A stretch of 64,000 nt of DNA from Alphaproteobacteria bacterium (lineage in GTDB: Bacteria; Pseudomonadota; Alphaproteobacteria; 16-39-46): assembly GCA_018401675.1 (NCBI GenBank), contig JAGYKM010000003.1, forward strand, positions 62,001-126,000. The letters run 5' to 3'. The position numbers and the translations under genes were made by a program. The notes below the pieces were generated by a model, which was not told the origin of the DNA, searched no databases, and worked only from the letters and a program-made list of their open reading frames with translations. This document shows positions 19,426-28,247 of the stretch, in pieces (the first letter of the stretch is position 1; every line of letters begins with the position of its first letter).

Positions 19426-20544
19426 TCAGGATTTCATTAGGATTCCTTTACGGTAATCAGAACGGAATATACGTACAAGATTTTGAGTCACCTCTTCATT
19501 ATCCAAAAGAAAACTGATCTCAAAACCCTCATCTAGAGAGGGCTTATAGAAATTACTTGTGGTGAACAGCAGATGTTTTCCATCAATAATAACGGTTTTT
19601 TGATGAACATACGGAAAAGTGAATGTAGGAATAAGGCTTATCTTTGCGCCAAGGGCAACTAATTTTTCTAGATTGCCTGTCTCGTCGGTTTTTCCTTTTA
19701 GCCCTTTGTGAAAAGGATCTTCGGACATAACGATTTCCACTGCCTTACCGCTGGTTAACAGACTTTGAAGAGTCTCCACTATACCTTTGTCTTGCATGCT
19801 CTGTTGGTCTATCTGGACGCTTTTTTTTGCAGATTTAAGAGCCATTTCAATAAAGTTTCGAGTATTATCTTGCGGTCCAAAAACGAAAAATGATCCTGGA
19901 GACCTTTTACCGTCAGGATGAACAAAAGAATCAAACTTTTTTGTCACTTCTTGAGCTAGTTTTTTATCATCAAAAATGAATAAAACATCGCGGGTGGGTG
20001 CATCTCCAGAGGGCTCAGCATTCCTCCATCCTAGAGCTCCAACAAAGGACTCCACATCCCAATTTTGGGTCGTTACGAGAACTCTTTCATCATCGACCAA
20101 AAACTTGGCATGAAGTTGAGAAGAAGGATATTCCGGCAATTTTTCAAACACTTGAACTCCATGAGTCTTTAAATCCACTATATTGGTTGTGGCTTGGTCG
20201 CTTCCTTGGTGCTGAAAAGGCGTGGATTCCACAAACAGTTGAACTGAAATTTGCTTTGCTTTGTTTTTCAATGCCTGCAGAATCAAGGGATGGTCTAATT
20301 TGTAAACACAGCCGCGCAGATTTCCTTTGGCAGATTCAATAAACTCAAGAATAGGCGCTACTAAGGAAACATCTTTTATGTCTGCCTCGCGGTCTTTTGG
20401 AGAAGTATGCATACTAGCCAGTCTTTCTTCACTACATAGGGGGAACACAAAGGCCTGAGGGGGCTTTCCATGTGAAAAACTGTAACTAGATACGCATAAG
20501 CATACACAGATACTTGCGAAGATAAATTTTCCAAATAACCGCAT
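19426..20544 (-). CDS. Exported phospholipase D-superfamily protein
   Basis: A 372-aa protein with a signal peptide (residues 1-24) and two complete HKD motifs: QLHAKFLVDD (H145, K147, D152) and YVHQKTVIID (H314, K316, D321). Each is followed by a TT(S/Q)N strand, as in PLD-family nucleases and phospholipases. The two-domain layout of about 170 residues each is normal for bacterial PLDs. Export suggests action in the periplasm or outside the cell, and in an intracellular bacterium it could act on host membranes. The substrate (phospholipid or DNA) cannot be decided from sequence. Confidence 0.85.
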   Translation of the reverse strand: MRLFGKFIFASICVCLCVSSYSFSHGKPPQAFVFPLCSEERLASMHTSPKDREADIKDVSLVAPILEFIESAKGNLRGCVYKLDHPLILQALKNKAKQISVQLFVESTPFQHQGSDQATTNIVDLKTHGVQVFEKLPEYPSSQLHAKFLVDDERVLVTTQNWDVESFVGALGWRNAEPSGDAPTRDVLFIFDDKKLAQEVTKKFDSFVHPDGKRSPGSFFVFGPQDNTRNFIEMALKSAKKSVQIDQQSMQDKGIVETLQSLLTSGKAVEIVMSEDPFHKGLKGKTDETGNLEKLVALGAKISLIPTFTFPYVHQKTVIIDGKHLLFTTSNFYKPSLDEGFEISFLLDNEEVTQNLVRIFRSDYRKGILMKS

Positions 20545-20653
20545 TTTAAACCTCCCTAAACACTAATCAACTCTAAACTTTCATGGATACCATACATATT
20601 TCCTCAAATAAGTCAATTGATGTCAGTGAGGTGTAGGAGTTCATAACATATGA

Positions 20654-21724
20654 GACACTTAGACCTCGAGAGCAGATGTACGAATGTACTCCATAGGGCT
20701 CACTCCCTTCAATGCCCTATGAGGGCGGTAATGGTTATATTTTTCTAAGGCAAGCTTGAGCTCATATCTCATAGTGCCTACCGAGTCAGCTCTAAGCCAG
20801 GGAAGTGCATAAAACTCCTCTCTAAAGGTTCTATTGCCTCTTTCCACACCGCCATTGTAGGCTGGTTTTTTTGGAGGGAGGACGATTAAGGGAATCTCTA
20901 GCTCCTGACAGGCTTTTTCAAACTCTCCCATAAACTCAGATCCCCCATCTACTTGGATGGACTGGATCTTAAAAGGTGTTTTTCTGAATAAGCTCTTTCA
21001 AGAACTTTTTAGCGCTACTGCTTGTAGCGCCAGAATTCACCTGAGCATGAAGGGCTTTAGACTTTCTATCCCAAGACTGGAAGTGTTTAAAGCAAATCCC
21101 ATTCTTGGTAACCGTCATATGATCTATCTGAACCCGTTCCCCCATAATCATGGTCTTATAGTCCTTATAACACCAAGGTCGAGCATGGGCTTTAAAGTTT
21201 CGTTTTCTTTTCGTTCGCAAAGCTGAGAGAGATTTTATGATCAGACCTTGTTCCTTCAGACGATTTAAGATACGGCCCACCGTACTTTCACTAACGGTCT
21301 GACCATGATCTCGTCTCAAGATAATGGCTATTTTCTCCTTGCCGTAGGTAGGATTGGCTCTACGAATGTTTAGACCCAGTTGTTTTTGAGCTTCTCCCCA
21401 TCTGGGTTTGTTAAGCTTTCGAGGCCTTTTAGAAGGAGGCACAATACCACGCAAAAGACGGTTAAGGATGCGTTTTCGTCGGTAATAGGTAGCCCGAGAG
21501 ATACCGGTTACCTCATGGCATGTTTTAACACAAACGCCTTCATTCTTAAGCTTTTCCCACAAAGAGACTGAGTTTTGATAAAGTTCTTTATACTTTTCTA
21601 AAGTTTCTTGTGTACGAGAGTAAGCGTAGAGTTTATAAAAGTTCTTGTGCAGATAATGCATTTGCATAATAGCCTCCTGAGTTTAGTGGTTCCAATTACT
21701 TAACTCTCGAGGCTTTTTTGTGTC
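20654..21724 (-). mobile_element. IS481-like insertion element, about 1.07 kb
   Basis: A transposase gene is bounded by imperfect inverted repeats. The left end (20654-20672) reads GACACTTAGACCTCGAGAG. The right end (21704-21724), read on the opposite strand, reads GACACAAAAAAGCCTCGAGAG. No target-site duplication could be confirmed. The element separates the PLD gene from the exported charged-protein gene. Confidence 0.7.
20659..21667 (-). pseudogene. DDE transposase of the IS481-like element, frameshifted
   Basis: The N-terminal part (232 codons from 21667) has an HTH domain (GVCVKTCHEVTGISRATYYRR), a second HTH-like region and the first catalytic Asp in VQIDHM. The frame stops at 20969. 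The +1 frame continues directly with IQVDGGSEFMGEF (second Asp) and GGVERGNRTFREEFY (Glu), ending RTSALEV at 20659. All three catalytic residues are present, but two bases seem lost at the junction (around 20970), so the protein is split. A programmed shift is unlikely, as no classic slippery site with pseudoknot is seen. Confidence 0.85.
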
Positions 21725-22040
21725 TTTGCAAGAGAGAATGAACTCGCTACGGCACTTAATGAATAGTGCGCTCGTTCATCCCCTCTTGCGTCTCACATCT
21801 ATCTGGACTCCAACAAAACTTGGTTGTCTAGTTCTAGACTTACTAGAATAGATCGAACTTCTTCCACAAGACCTCTCTCTATTTATAAACCCAGCAATAT
21901 ACTTATATAAGATTAGCATGAGAAAATACTCCAAGAAAATCACATAATCTGTTCTTTGGAGACTACTGAGTGCTGGAGAGCTCCATAGACGAGGCTATTC
22001 ATGTACCCTCGAAGCACTCCCCGCTTCTTGCTCTAGAATA
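21725..22040. other. Intergenic region right of the IS element
   Basis: AT-rich sequence of about 315 bases with no coding frame, tRNA or strong hairpin recognised. It ends at the inverted repeat at 22041-22080. Confidence 0.5.
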
Positions 22041-22080
22041 GAAACCCCACCTTCTGCTTTATCAGAGAAGGTGGGGTTTC
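22041..22080 (-). terminator. Perfect 15-bp hairpin after the exported-protein gene
   Basis: GAAACCCCACCTTCT at 22041-22055 pairs perfectly with 22066-22080 around a 10-base loop. It lies 34 bases past the stop of the minus-strand gene 22114-22920, the place for a terminator. No T-run follows on either strand, so intrinsic termination is uncertain; it may instead stabilise the mRNA 3' end. Confidence 0.55.
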
Positions 22081-22113
22081 TAGAATTAAGATGCCCCTTA
22101 GTTTCGCTTCTCA

Positions 22114-22920
22114 TCAGGCCTTAGATTTTTGCTCAAACAACTCATCCCTCTGTCCGTCAACGCCCTTCTCTATCGTTCCGTCAACCAATACTTCCCCCTC
22201 CTTAAAATTCCCTATACCTAGTTCCTGGGCATTCTTGGTTGGGATAAATTTATCTTGCTCTGGCTCCATATTGAAATCTACGCCGTCCTGCTCATAACCT
22301 AACACCTCTACATCTCTTTCCCCTACAGCAGTTCCCTTGGCAGACAGAACCCTCAATCCATCTTTCTCTGGGAGTGCTCTCTTCTTCTCTGAGGCTCGTT
22401 TTCTCCTGTCATTGTATCGGCGAATCCCCGGCACTAGACCGCTGATTTCTTTTTCACGTAGAACGACTCGTCCGAATAGCTTCTCATGCTGATCCTTCGC
22501 CTTGAAATCACTATCTGCCTCTGCTGCTGGATCCATCACATCGCCCTCCTTAAGCTCTCTTCTATTCTCACGAATTCTCATCAGATCTTCTAATGCTGCT
22601 TTTGCTTTTTGTTCAGAGTTCTGGAGTTCTTGGTTAAAGATTTTCCTTCCTGTGCTCCTCATGGATTTTGAGTTTTCAACAGAACCATCAACCTCGGGGA
22701 TGTACTCCCCCGTTTTAACAGTCACAACCGCAGAGTCTGCAAGCGCCGTCTTCAGGCCAAATGATTCTGAAGGACGCCTACTTTCAGCCTTATGTGCCTT
22801 TGCCCTCGCCACGACCGGATAACCATATTTACTCACTTTTGATTGATCCTGCGCACCTAATACCGTCTCGAAAGAGGCTACAGCCAATAGCATACTTAAT
22901 GAAATTATAGTTTTGTTCAT
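22114..22920 (-). CDS. Exported highly charged protein of unknown function
   Basis: A 268-aa protein with a clean signal peptide (MNKTIISLSMLLAVASFETVLG, residues 1-22). The mature part is very rich in Lys, Arg, Glu and Asp, contains no cysteine and looks largely helical or disordered. No known domain could be recognised. It is a single-gene unit followed by a strong hairpin. Export, charge and isolation next to an IS element fit a lineage-specific secreted factor, but nothing shows a function. Confidence 0.7.
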   Translation of the reverse strand: MNKTIISLSMLLAVASFETVLGAQDQSKVSKYGYPVVARAKAHKAESRRPSESFGLKTALADSAVVTVKTGEYIPEVDGSVENSKSMRSTGRKIFNQELQNSEQKAKAALEDLMRIRENRRELKEGDVMDPAAEADSDFKAKDQHEKLFGRVVLREKEISGLVPGIRRYNDRRKRASEKKRALPEKDGLRVLSAKGTAVGERDVEVLGYEQDGVDFNMEPEQDKFIPTKNAQELGIGNFKEGEVLVDGTIEKGVDGQRDELFEQKSKA

Positions 22921-23387
22921 AACAAACTCCCTTACTCTTCTTATTTCTTATCAATGGGACTATTTTCTTTTATTGTCTTCTTACAGAATATCAACAAAGG
23001 AGCCGCTGTACAATATGTTCTAGCAGCCTCTTTTCAACACGGTTTCTACCTCACTAGGATAACATAGCCTATTATCCCTACCCCATGGATACTGTCCTTC
23101 CCTCCACGCCATTTAGGGCCCTTAGTAGCTCAATCTACTTTCTTGTCATTCTCAAGGATCTCTATCTCTTAGAGATCCTTTCCCTTAGGATAAAAATCCC
23201 CAGCTCCCAATCTTCCCGCCTTATGGACGTTCCTGGGTTTGGAAACAATTTGATGAGGAACATCTAGTTTTATATTCTGTGATCTTTTCTCTCACTTTTC
23301 TGTGATTTAATGGCTTTCCATCCCTGGACGGATCTTCTACACTGGCCTTAGACTGTCGTCGTAAATAATAAACTTCTTGAGTATAGA
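22921..23387. other. Intergenic region upstream of ftsE
   Basis: About 467 bases without a convincing gene. A 60-codon frame at 23085-23267 has no RBS or domain. It holds the hairpin at 23154-23180. Confidence 0.5.
23154..23180. terminator. Ten-bp hairpin of unknown role
   Basis: AAGGATCTCT (23154-23163) pairs perfectly with AGAGATCCTT (23171-23180) around a 7-base loop, with a short pyrimidine run on the plus-strand side. It could end a transcript, or be part of a regulatory leader, but no gene ends nearby on either strand. Confidence 0.35.
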
Positions 23388-24107
23388 ATGTCTTCATCAG
23401 AGCACCCCACTGACATCATCCGATTCGATCATGTAGGTTTACAGTTCTCAGATTCTGACGAATCGGTATTTCAGAATATTAGTTTTCGTCTTCTGGAAGG
23501 CACTTTTCATTTTCTAATGGGGCCCAGTGGCGCAGGAAAATCCTCCTTACTTAATTTAATGCACCTTTCTTTAAAACCATCAGCAGGTCGGATCCATTTG
23601 CTGGGAGAAGACGTTACCGAGTTAAAGCGCGCCTACTTTCCATATTTTAGACGCCAAATAGGATTCGTATTCCAAGATTTTCGGTTACTTGACCATCTGA
23701 CCGCCCTAGATAATGTAGCCTTGCCTTTGGGCATTGAAGGAGTTTCTGCTCAAGAATGCCGCCATCATGCGGCTGAACTCTTAGAATGGGTGGGCTTAGG
23801 AAAGTTTGCCAGAAGTTACCCTATGTCTTTATCGGGAGGCCAAAAGCAAAGAGTTGCCATTGCGAGAGCTGTCATCACTCAACCACGGCTTTTGCTAGCC
23901 GATGAGCCCACAGGTAATGTGGATGACGACAACGGCGTTACGTTATTGCACCTGTTTGAAGAGCTCAACAAAAATGGTACCACCGTCGTGGTAGCTACTC
24001 ATAATCCCTTACTGGTGGATCATTTTCGATACCCTATTTTATATTTAGATCGAAAGAAAATGTCTCTTTTCCTTCCTGGAACTCTTGGAGAGTCTGATGT
24101 CAGGTGA
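23388..24107 (+). CDS. ftsE: Cell-division ABC ATPase FtsE
   Basis: A 239-aa ABC ATPase with Walker A GPSGAGKSS, signature LSGGQKQRVAIARA and Walker B LLLADEPTGNVD. The Q-loop region IGFVFQDFRLLDHLTALDNVALPL is characteristic of FtsE. FtsEX couples the division ring to peptidoglycan hydrolases in the periplasm. The ftsX start overlaps its end by 11 bases, so the two are translationally coupled. Confidence 0.93.
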   Translation: MSSSEHPTDIIRFDHVGLQFSDSDESVFQNISFRLLEGTFHFLMGPSGAGKSSLLNLMHLSLKPSAGRIHLLGEDVTELKRAYFPYFRRQIGFVFQDFRLLDHLTALDNVALPLGIEGVSAQECRHHAAELLEWVGLGKFARSYPMSLSGGQKQRVAIARAVITQPRLLLADEPTGNVDDDNGVTLLHLFEELNKNGTTVVVATHNPLLVDHFRYPILYLDRKKMSLFLPGTLGESDVR

Positions 24108-24942
24108 ATTACCCCTTACCAATGATCCTGCGAGTAAATATGTGCCTTGGACCATTGGGCTTATGATGTATCTGTCCAGCTTGGCTGTTTTTGTATTCAT
24201 CATCAGTTTTCAAATCATGGGCTCTTTGTCTCAATCATCCACTTCAAGATTCCTGTTGATCTTTCCGTCTTCTACACCCATGGAAGAGACTCAAACCACC
24301 CTCACCTGGCTTCAAGAGCAACCCCATTTAACCCGTCTTTCCTTGTTATTTGGAGATACGGATTCGGGACCTGAATCCTCTTCTGTTGAAGAAGGATCCC
24401 CTTTATTTGTAGAAATCGAAACTTCCCCTTTACCCGAAGAAGACTTATCAAATTTTTTGAAAAGTCTGCCCAGACTTTCTTCTACTGTCCACATTATACC
24501 TCAAAAATCTTCTTTGTCTTTTTCCCCTTTCACTACTTTTTCTTTTGAAATTTTCATTGTTTTTTTAGCGGCAGCTTTTATTCTAACGCCTTTTATCACC
24601 GTTTCTTTTGCCTCCACCACAAGCTTTCTTATCCATAAAAATATTATTGTTCTTCTCTCACTTTTGGGTGCTTCAGATGCTCAAATTGCTCGACAATTTC
24701 AAAAGAATGCTCAAAATCTTTCCTTAAGGGGAGGCCTTCTTTCTTATGCTCTTTTAATCATGACCTTGGGTTTGGGGTGTTTAGCATTTTACGGGACGGA
24801 CTGCCCCTTTATAATCGACCATTTCTCACTCATAGCGCTGACTTTCTTTTCCCTCTTTTTGATCCCTCCTTTTCTTGGGCTTGTTATTTCACTGGCCACA
24901 AGATGGACCGTAATGAAACAACTTTCCCTGACCGACTACTAG
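24097..24942 (+). CDS. ftsX: Cell-division membrane protein FtsX
   Basis: A 281-aa membrane partner of FtsE. The ATG at 24097 overlaps the ftsE stop; a TTG 12 bases upstream is less likely. One N-terminal transmembrane helix (about residues 15-38) is followed by a periplasmic loop of about 110 residues. Three C-terminal helices then follow, including the family pattern ...HKNIIVLLSLLGASDAQIARQF. Position right after ftsE is decisive, as FtsX sequences diverge. Confidence 0.88.
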   Translation: MSGELPLTNDPASKYVPWTIGLMMYLSSLAVFVFIISFQIMGSLSQSSTSRFLLIFPSSTPMEETQTTLTWLQEQPHLTRLSLLFGDTDSGPESSSVEEGSPLFVEIETSPLPEEDLSNFLKSLPRLSSTVHIIPQKSSLSFSPFTTFSFEIFIVFLAAAFILTPFITVSFASTTSFLIHKNIIVLLSLLGASDAQIARQFQKNAQNLSLRGGLLSYALLIMTLGLGCLAFYGTDCPFIIDHFSLIALTFFSLFLIPPFLGLVISLATRWTVMKQLSLTDY

Positions 24943-24954
24943 GAAATCTCTTCC

Positions 24955-25536
24955 ATGGATTTAGTGCTTTTAGACCGCGATGGCGTGATCAACCAATCCC
25001 CTGGACCGGGCTATATCTTGTCTCCATCCGCCTTGATCCTTACGAAAGGGGCAGGAGAGGCTATCGCCCGGCTTAACCAAGCTCAAATTAAGGTTGCCGT
25101 TATTACGAATCAATCCATCGTAGGCCAAGGAGGCCTATCGAGGGAAGACTTAGATAGAATTCATACCCGACTTCAAGAGCTCTTGGGCCAGCACAAAGCC
25201 CATGTAGACAAGTTTTATATCTGCACTGATCCTCCCACATCCCCGACTCATCGACGTAAACCCAACCCTGGTATGCTCGCAGAAGCTCTAGCTGATTTCC
25301 ACAGTCTAGCTGAAAACACGCCTTTTATTGGGGATTCCCTCACGGATATTCAGGCGGCTCGTTCTCAAGGATGCATACCCTATCTTGTCCGCACAGGCCA
25401 TGGAGCTCGCCTGGAGGCTGAAGGGATACCTCCTTTGTTAAGGCCAGCTTTTATACACGATACCCTGGCCGACAGTATCGAGCACTACTTTACTTCGCAG
25501 TCACCGCTTCCTCCGTCAGGACTTTCTCATGGATAA
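24955..25536 (+). CDS. gmhB: D-glycero-D-manno-heptose 1,7-bisphosphate phosphatase (HAD family)
   Basis: A HAD-IIIA phosphatase of 193 aa that removes the 7-phosphate in ADP-heptose synthesis for LPS. Motif I is LLDRDGVIN with both catalytic Asp residues, motif II is VITNQS, motif III is the Lys of RRKPNPGM and motif IV is IGDSLTDIQAA. The zinc-binding Cys/His set usual in GmhB (CxH...CxC) is reduced here to CTDPP, so metal binding may be lost; histidinol-phosphatase-like activity is the alternative. It overlaps the ybgC start by 8 bases. Confidence 0.85.
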   Translation: MDLVLLDRDGVINQSPGPGYILSPSALILTKGAGEAIARLNQAQIKVAVITNQSIVGQGGLSREDLDRIHTRLQELLGQHKAHVDKFYICTDPPTSPTHRRKPNPGMLAEALADFHSLAENTPFIGDSLTDIQAARSQGCIPYLVRTGHGARLEAEGIPPLLRPAFIHDTLADSIEHYFTSQSPLPPSGLSHG

Positions 25537-26017
25537 TAACACCTTTGAGGTGCCCAGTGGATCATTAGACCTTTTAGATCATGCCCATCACTTTTGGACG
25601 CGGGTTTATTACCACGATACCGACGCTCAACAAATTCTCCATCATGCTCACTATTTTATTTTTGCTGAACGGGCGCGCACAGAATTTTTAAGACTTTTGT
25701 GTCAAATCAACAATCTCAGTTTCTCAGCCCTTCCCTCCTTTGTAGTCACCAAAGTAGAAGCTGATTTTAAGCGGCCTGCTCAATTAGACTATGTTATTAA
25801 AATAGAAACCTGTGTAAGACGAATCGGTGGATCCTATCTAGATCTTTCGCAAGGATTTTGGCATAATGCCTATGAGATCTTTCGTTTGCACCTCCGCCTT
25901 GTATCCACTACTACTGAGACCCATTCGGTAGAAAAAATTCCTTCTGCTTTAGTAAGCGCTTTAGAAGTCTTTTCTGGCGAGCCTCAACACATAGGTCGGC
26001 CTCATAAAAAACCATAG
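25529..26017 (+). CDS. ybgC: Acyl-CoA thioesterase YbgC (Tol-Pal associated)
   Basis: A single-hotdog thioesterase of 162 aa. The catalytic signature is VYYHDTDAQQILHHAHYF (usual form: VYYEDTDAGGVVYHANYL), with the catalytic Asp present and Gln residues replacing the usual glycines. A long helix RARTEFLRLL follows. It is the first gene of the ybgC-tolQRAB-pal operon, with 8 bases between its stop and the tolQ start. Confidence 0.9.
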   Translation: MDNNTFEVPSGSLDLLDHAHHFWTRVYYHDTDAQQILHHAHYFIFAERARTEFLRLLCQINNLSFSALPSFVVTKVEADFKRPAQLDYVIKIETCVRRIGGSYLDLSQGFWHNAYEIFRLHLRLVSTTTETHSVEKIPSALVSALEVFSGEPQHIGRPHKKP

Positions 26018-26025
26018 GAGTTCGT

Positions 26026-26847
26026 ATGTCCTTACTTTCCTTTCTTGCACTGCCCGCCTCCACCACCTCCTTTTCATCTTCATCCATGCCCGCCAGTGCC
26101 GGATATTTGGAGGCGCCTTTAAATGCGAGCTCTATCGATTCTGTAGCTTTATCTGGATCCGAGGCAGTTGCCATGGACTTTTCTATGGTGAGCCTCATAC
26201 TGCATGCTGATTTTGTGGTAAAGATGGTTATTCTCATACTTTGTGCCGCCTCCGTCTGGTCCTGGGCCATTATTTTTACTAAATATGTTAAACTTCGTTT
26301 TTTAGCGCGCCAAACCACCATCTTTGAGGAAATGTTTTGGGGAGGTGGATCCTTGGATGACCTTTATGATCGCATCAAGAATCGGGTCCGCACTCCCATG
26401 GAAATACTCTTTATAACCGGTATGCGAGAATGGCAACGTTCATTTGCAAAGAAATCCTCAGGAGAGCACAGTGCTTCCTTACAAGCACGCATTGCTCGAG
26501 TGATGGATACGACGTTAAACCGTGAAATGGAAGATTTAGAAAAGAACGTGGGATTTTTGGCCTCCACGGGCTCAGTGGCGCCCTTTGTTGGGCTTTTCGG
26601 GACTGTTTGGGGTATTATGATAAGTTTCCAATCCATAGCTGCATCCAACACCACCAATCTCGCGGTTGTTGCTCCCGGTATTGCAGAAGCTCTATTCACC
26701 ACCGCTTTAGGCCTGGTGGTGGCCATTCCTGCCAATGTGGCTTACAATAAGATCTCCAGTGATATTAATCGATATAGCAACCGACTGGATGCATTTGCCC
26801 AAGAGTTCAGCAGTATTATCTCACGCCAACTTGAGGAGACTCACTAA
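26026..26847 (+). CDS. tolQ: Tol-Pal system proton channel subunit TolQ
   Basis: A 273-aa inner-membrane protein of the TolQ/ExbB family that, with TolR, uses the proton-motive force to energise TolA. Its start follows an AGGAG site. There are three transmembrane segments: about residues 62-85, 165-190 (VAPFVGLFGTVWGIMISF) and 205-230 (GIAEALFTTALGLVVAIPANVAYN). The N-terminal extension is Ser/Ala-rich. The next gene, tolR, begins at its stop codon. Confidence 0.94.
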   Translation: MSLLSFLALPASTTSFSSSSMPASAGYLEAPLNASSIDSVALSGSEAVAMDFSMVSLILHADFVVKMVILILCAASVWSWAIIFTKYVKLRFLARQTTIFEEMFWGGGSLDDLYDRIKNRVRTPMEILFITGMREWQRSFAKKSSGEHSASLQARIARVMDTTLNREMEDLEKNVGFLASTGSVAPFVGLFGTVWGIMISFQSIAASNTTNLAVVAPGIAEALFTTALGLVVAIPANVAYNKISSDINRYSNRLDAFAQEFSSIISRQLEETH

Positions 26848-27341
26848 TGGGAATGAGTGGCCCAACGCCGGGATTTACCAGAAAGTCTCGCAGACGCCCC
26901 TTTGCATTGACCAGTGAGATCAATGTGACGCCTTTTGTGGATGTCATGCTTGTATTGTTGATAATTTTTATGATTACTGCCCCGTTGATGACCACTGGAA
27001 TCCAAATTGATCTTCCCCAGGCCAAAACCCAATCTCTCAATGAAGCTATTGAGCCATTAACCATCACCGTAGATAAAGAAGGTACTATTTTTATCCAAGA
27101 AACGGCCATTCCCCTTGAGGCTTTGACTGAAAAACTCCACGTCCTCACAAACAATAATCCTGATGCCCGTCTTTATGTGAGAGGAGATACGGCTCTTTCT
27201 TATGGAGACATTATGAGCGTGATGGCTCATATAGGCACTGCTGGATATACCAAAGTTGCACTCCTAACCGATATTCCCCCTCCAGGAGCCAGGGCCACTA
27301 AAGGCACCAAGAAAGCGTCTTCTTCCGAAAAAGTGAGATAG
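26847..27341 (+). CDS. tolR: Tol-Pal system protein TolR
   Basis: A 164-aa ExbD/TolR protein. After a basic N-terminus (FTRKSRRRPFALTSEINVTPFVDVMLVLL, first TM segment), the transmembrane Asp of PFVDVMLVLLIIFMITAPL is conserved; it carries the proton. The rest is periplasmic, ending with a Lys-rich tail. It starts at the tolQ stop (1-base overlap) and precedes tolA by 6 bases. Confidence 0.94.
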   Translation: MGMSGPTPGFTRKSRRRPFALTSEINVTPFVDVMLVLLIIFMITAPLMTTGIQIDLPQAKTQSLNEAIEPLTITVDKEGTIFIQETAIPLEALTEKLHVLTNNNPDARLYVRGDTALSYGDIMSVMAHIGTAGYTKVALLTDIPPPGARATKGTKKASSSEKVR

Positions 27342-27347
27342 AAGTCT

Positions 27348-28247
27348 ATGTCCTTGGGTCTCATTCTCTCCATCATTCTCCATCTCGTGTGTTTGGGGTT
27401 TTTATTTTTTGGGGTTTCCTTCTGGCCTTCTCCGGAGTTATCTCCTCCCCTTTCCATTCCTATAGAAATTATCAATATCTCTGAGCTCAGCGTGGCCCCC
27501 AAACCCCAAAGAACACGTGAAGCCCCAGTTCAGGCGCCACCACCCACGCCTACGCCTGCCCCAGAGCCCATGTCCCTGCCCGATCCGGTTGAACCTGAAA
27601 AGAAAGAACCTGCCCTCGAAGAGCCCATGGTTCAAGAGGCGCCCACTCCCCCATTACCTATAGAAGAGCTGGTGGCCCCGGAGCCTAAACTTGATCCTCC
27701 ACCTCCTCAAGAAAATCCCCCTATAGCGCCCCCTTCAAAACCAAAAAGAAAGACTAGTCCTGAAGAGGGGCCTAAAAAAGAAAAGAAAAAAGAGGGAAAG
27801 AAAAAGAAGAAGGACGATCCTTTTGATGATGTACTAAAAGCCGTGGAGGACTTAAAAGCGCCGGCAGAACGCCAGCCCAAAAACGGTGAACTTTCCGACA
27901 AGACACAAGTGAACGAAGCAGCTATAGTAGGTGAGGTCTTATCTATTAGTGAGCTGGATGCCTTACGGCGTCAATTCAGTCAGTGTTGGTCACCTCCTAC
28001 TGGCCTTGAGGGTGCAGAAGAAATGATCGTAGATTTAGCCGTCTCCATAAATCCTGATGGAAGTGTGCAAGAAGTGCGCATCCTGGATCAAGCGCGTTAC
28101 TCTAAAGATCCTCGTTTCCAACCCGCGGCAGATGCGGCGCGACGAGCTGTTCTAAATCCTGCATGCAACCCATTAAAAATACCTGCCCATAAATACAATT
28201 TGCTCAAATCCTTTGTCCTTAAATTTAATCCGTCGGAGATGTTCTAA
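27348..28247 (+). CDS. tolA: Tol-Pal system protein TolA
   Basis: A 299-aa protein that spans the periplasm and links TolQR to Pal/TolB. One N-terminal anchor (SLGLILSIILHLVCLGFLFF) is followed by a Pro/Glu-rich stretch and a Lys-rich stretch (residues about 50-165). The C-terminal TonB-like domain (about residues 205-299) contains the pairing region ...LRRQFSQCWSPPTGLEGAEE. The linker is shorter than in E. coli TolA, usual for alphaproteobacteria. Confidence 0.88.
   Translation: MSLGLILSIILHLVCLGFLFFGVSFWPSPELSPPLSIPIEIINISELSVAPKPQRTREAPVQAPPPTPTPAPEPMSLPDPVEPEKKEPALEEPMVQEAPTPPLPIEELVAPEPKLDPPPPQENPPIAPPSKPKRKTSPEEGPKKEKKKEGKKKKKDDPFDDVLKAVEDLKAPAERQPKNGELSDKTQVNEAAIVGEVLSISELDALRRQFSQCWSPPTGLEGAEEMIVDLAVSINPDGSVQEVRILDQARYSKDPRFQPAADAARRAVLNPACNPLKIPAHKYNLLKSFVLKFNPSEMF

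Noticed and set aside
20931-20975. Programmed frameshift in the transposase
   Set aside because: No slippery heptamer with downstream structure is clear, and two bases seem to be missing compared with the expected protein, so a deletion is the simpler reading.
23085-23267. 60-codon frame upstream of ftsE
   Set aside because: No RBS, no domain, and it contains a perfect hairpin.
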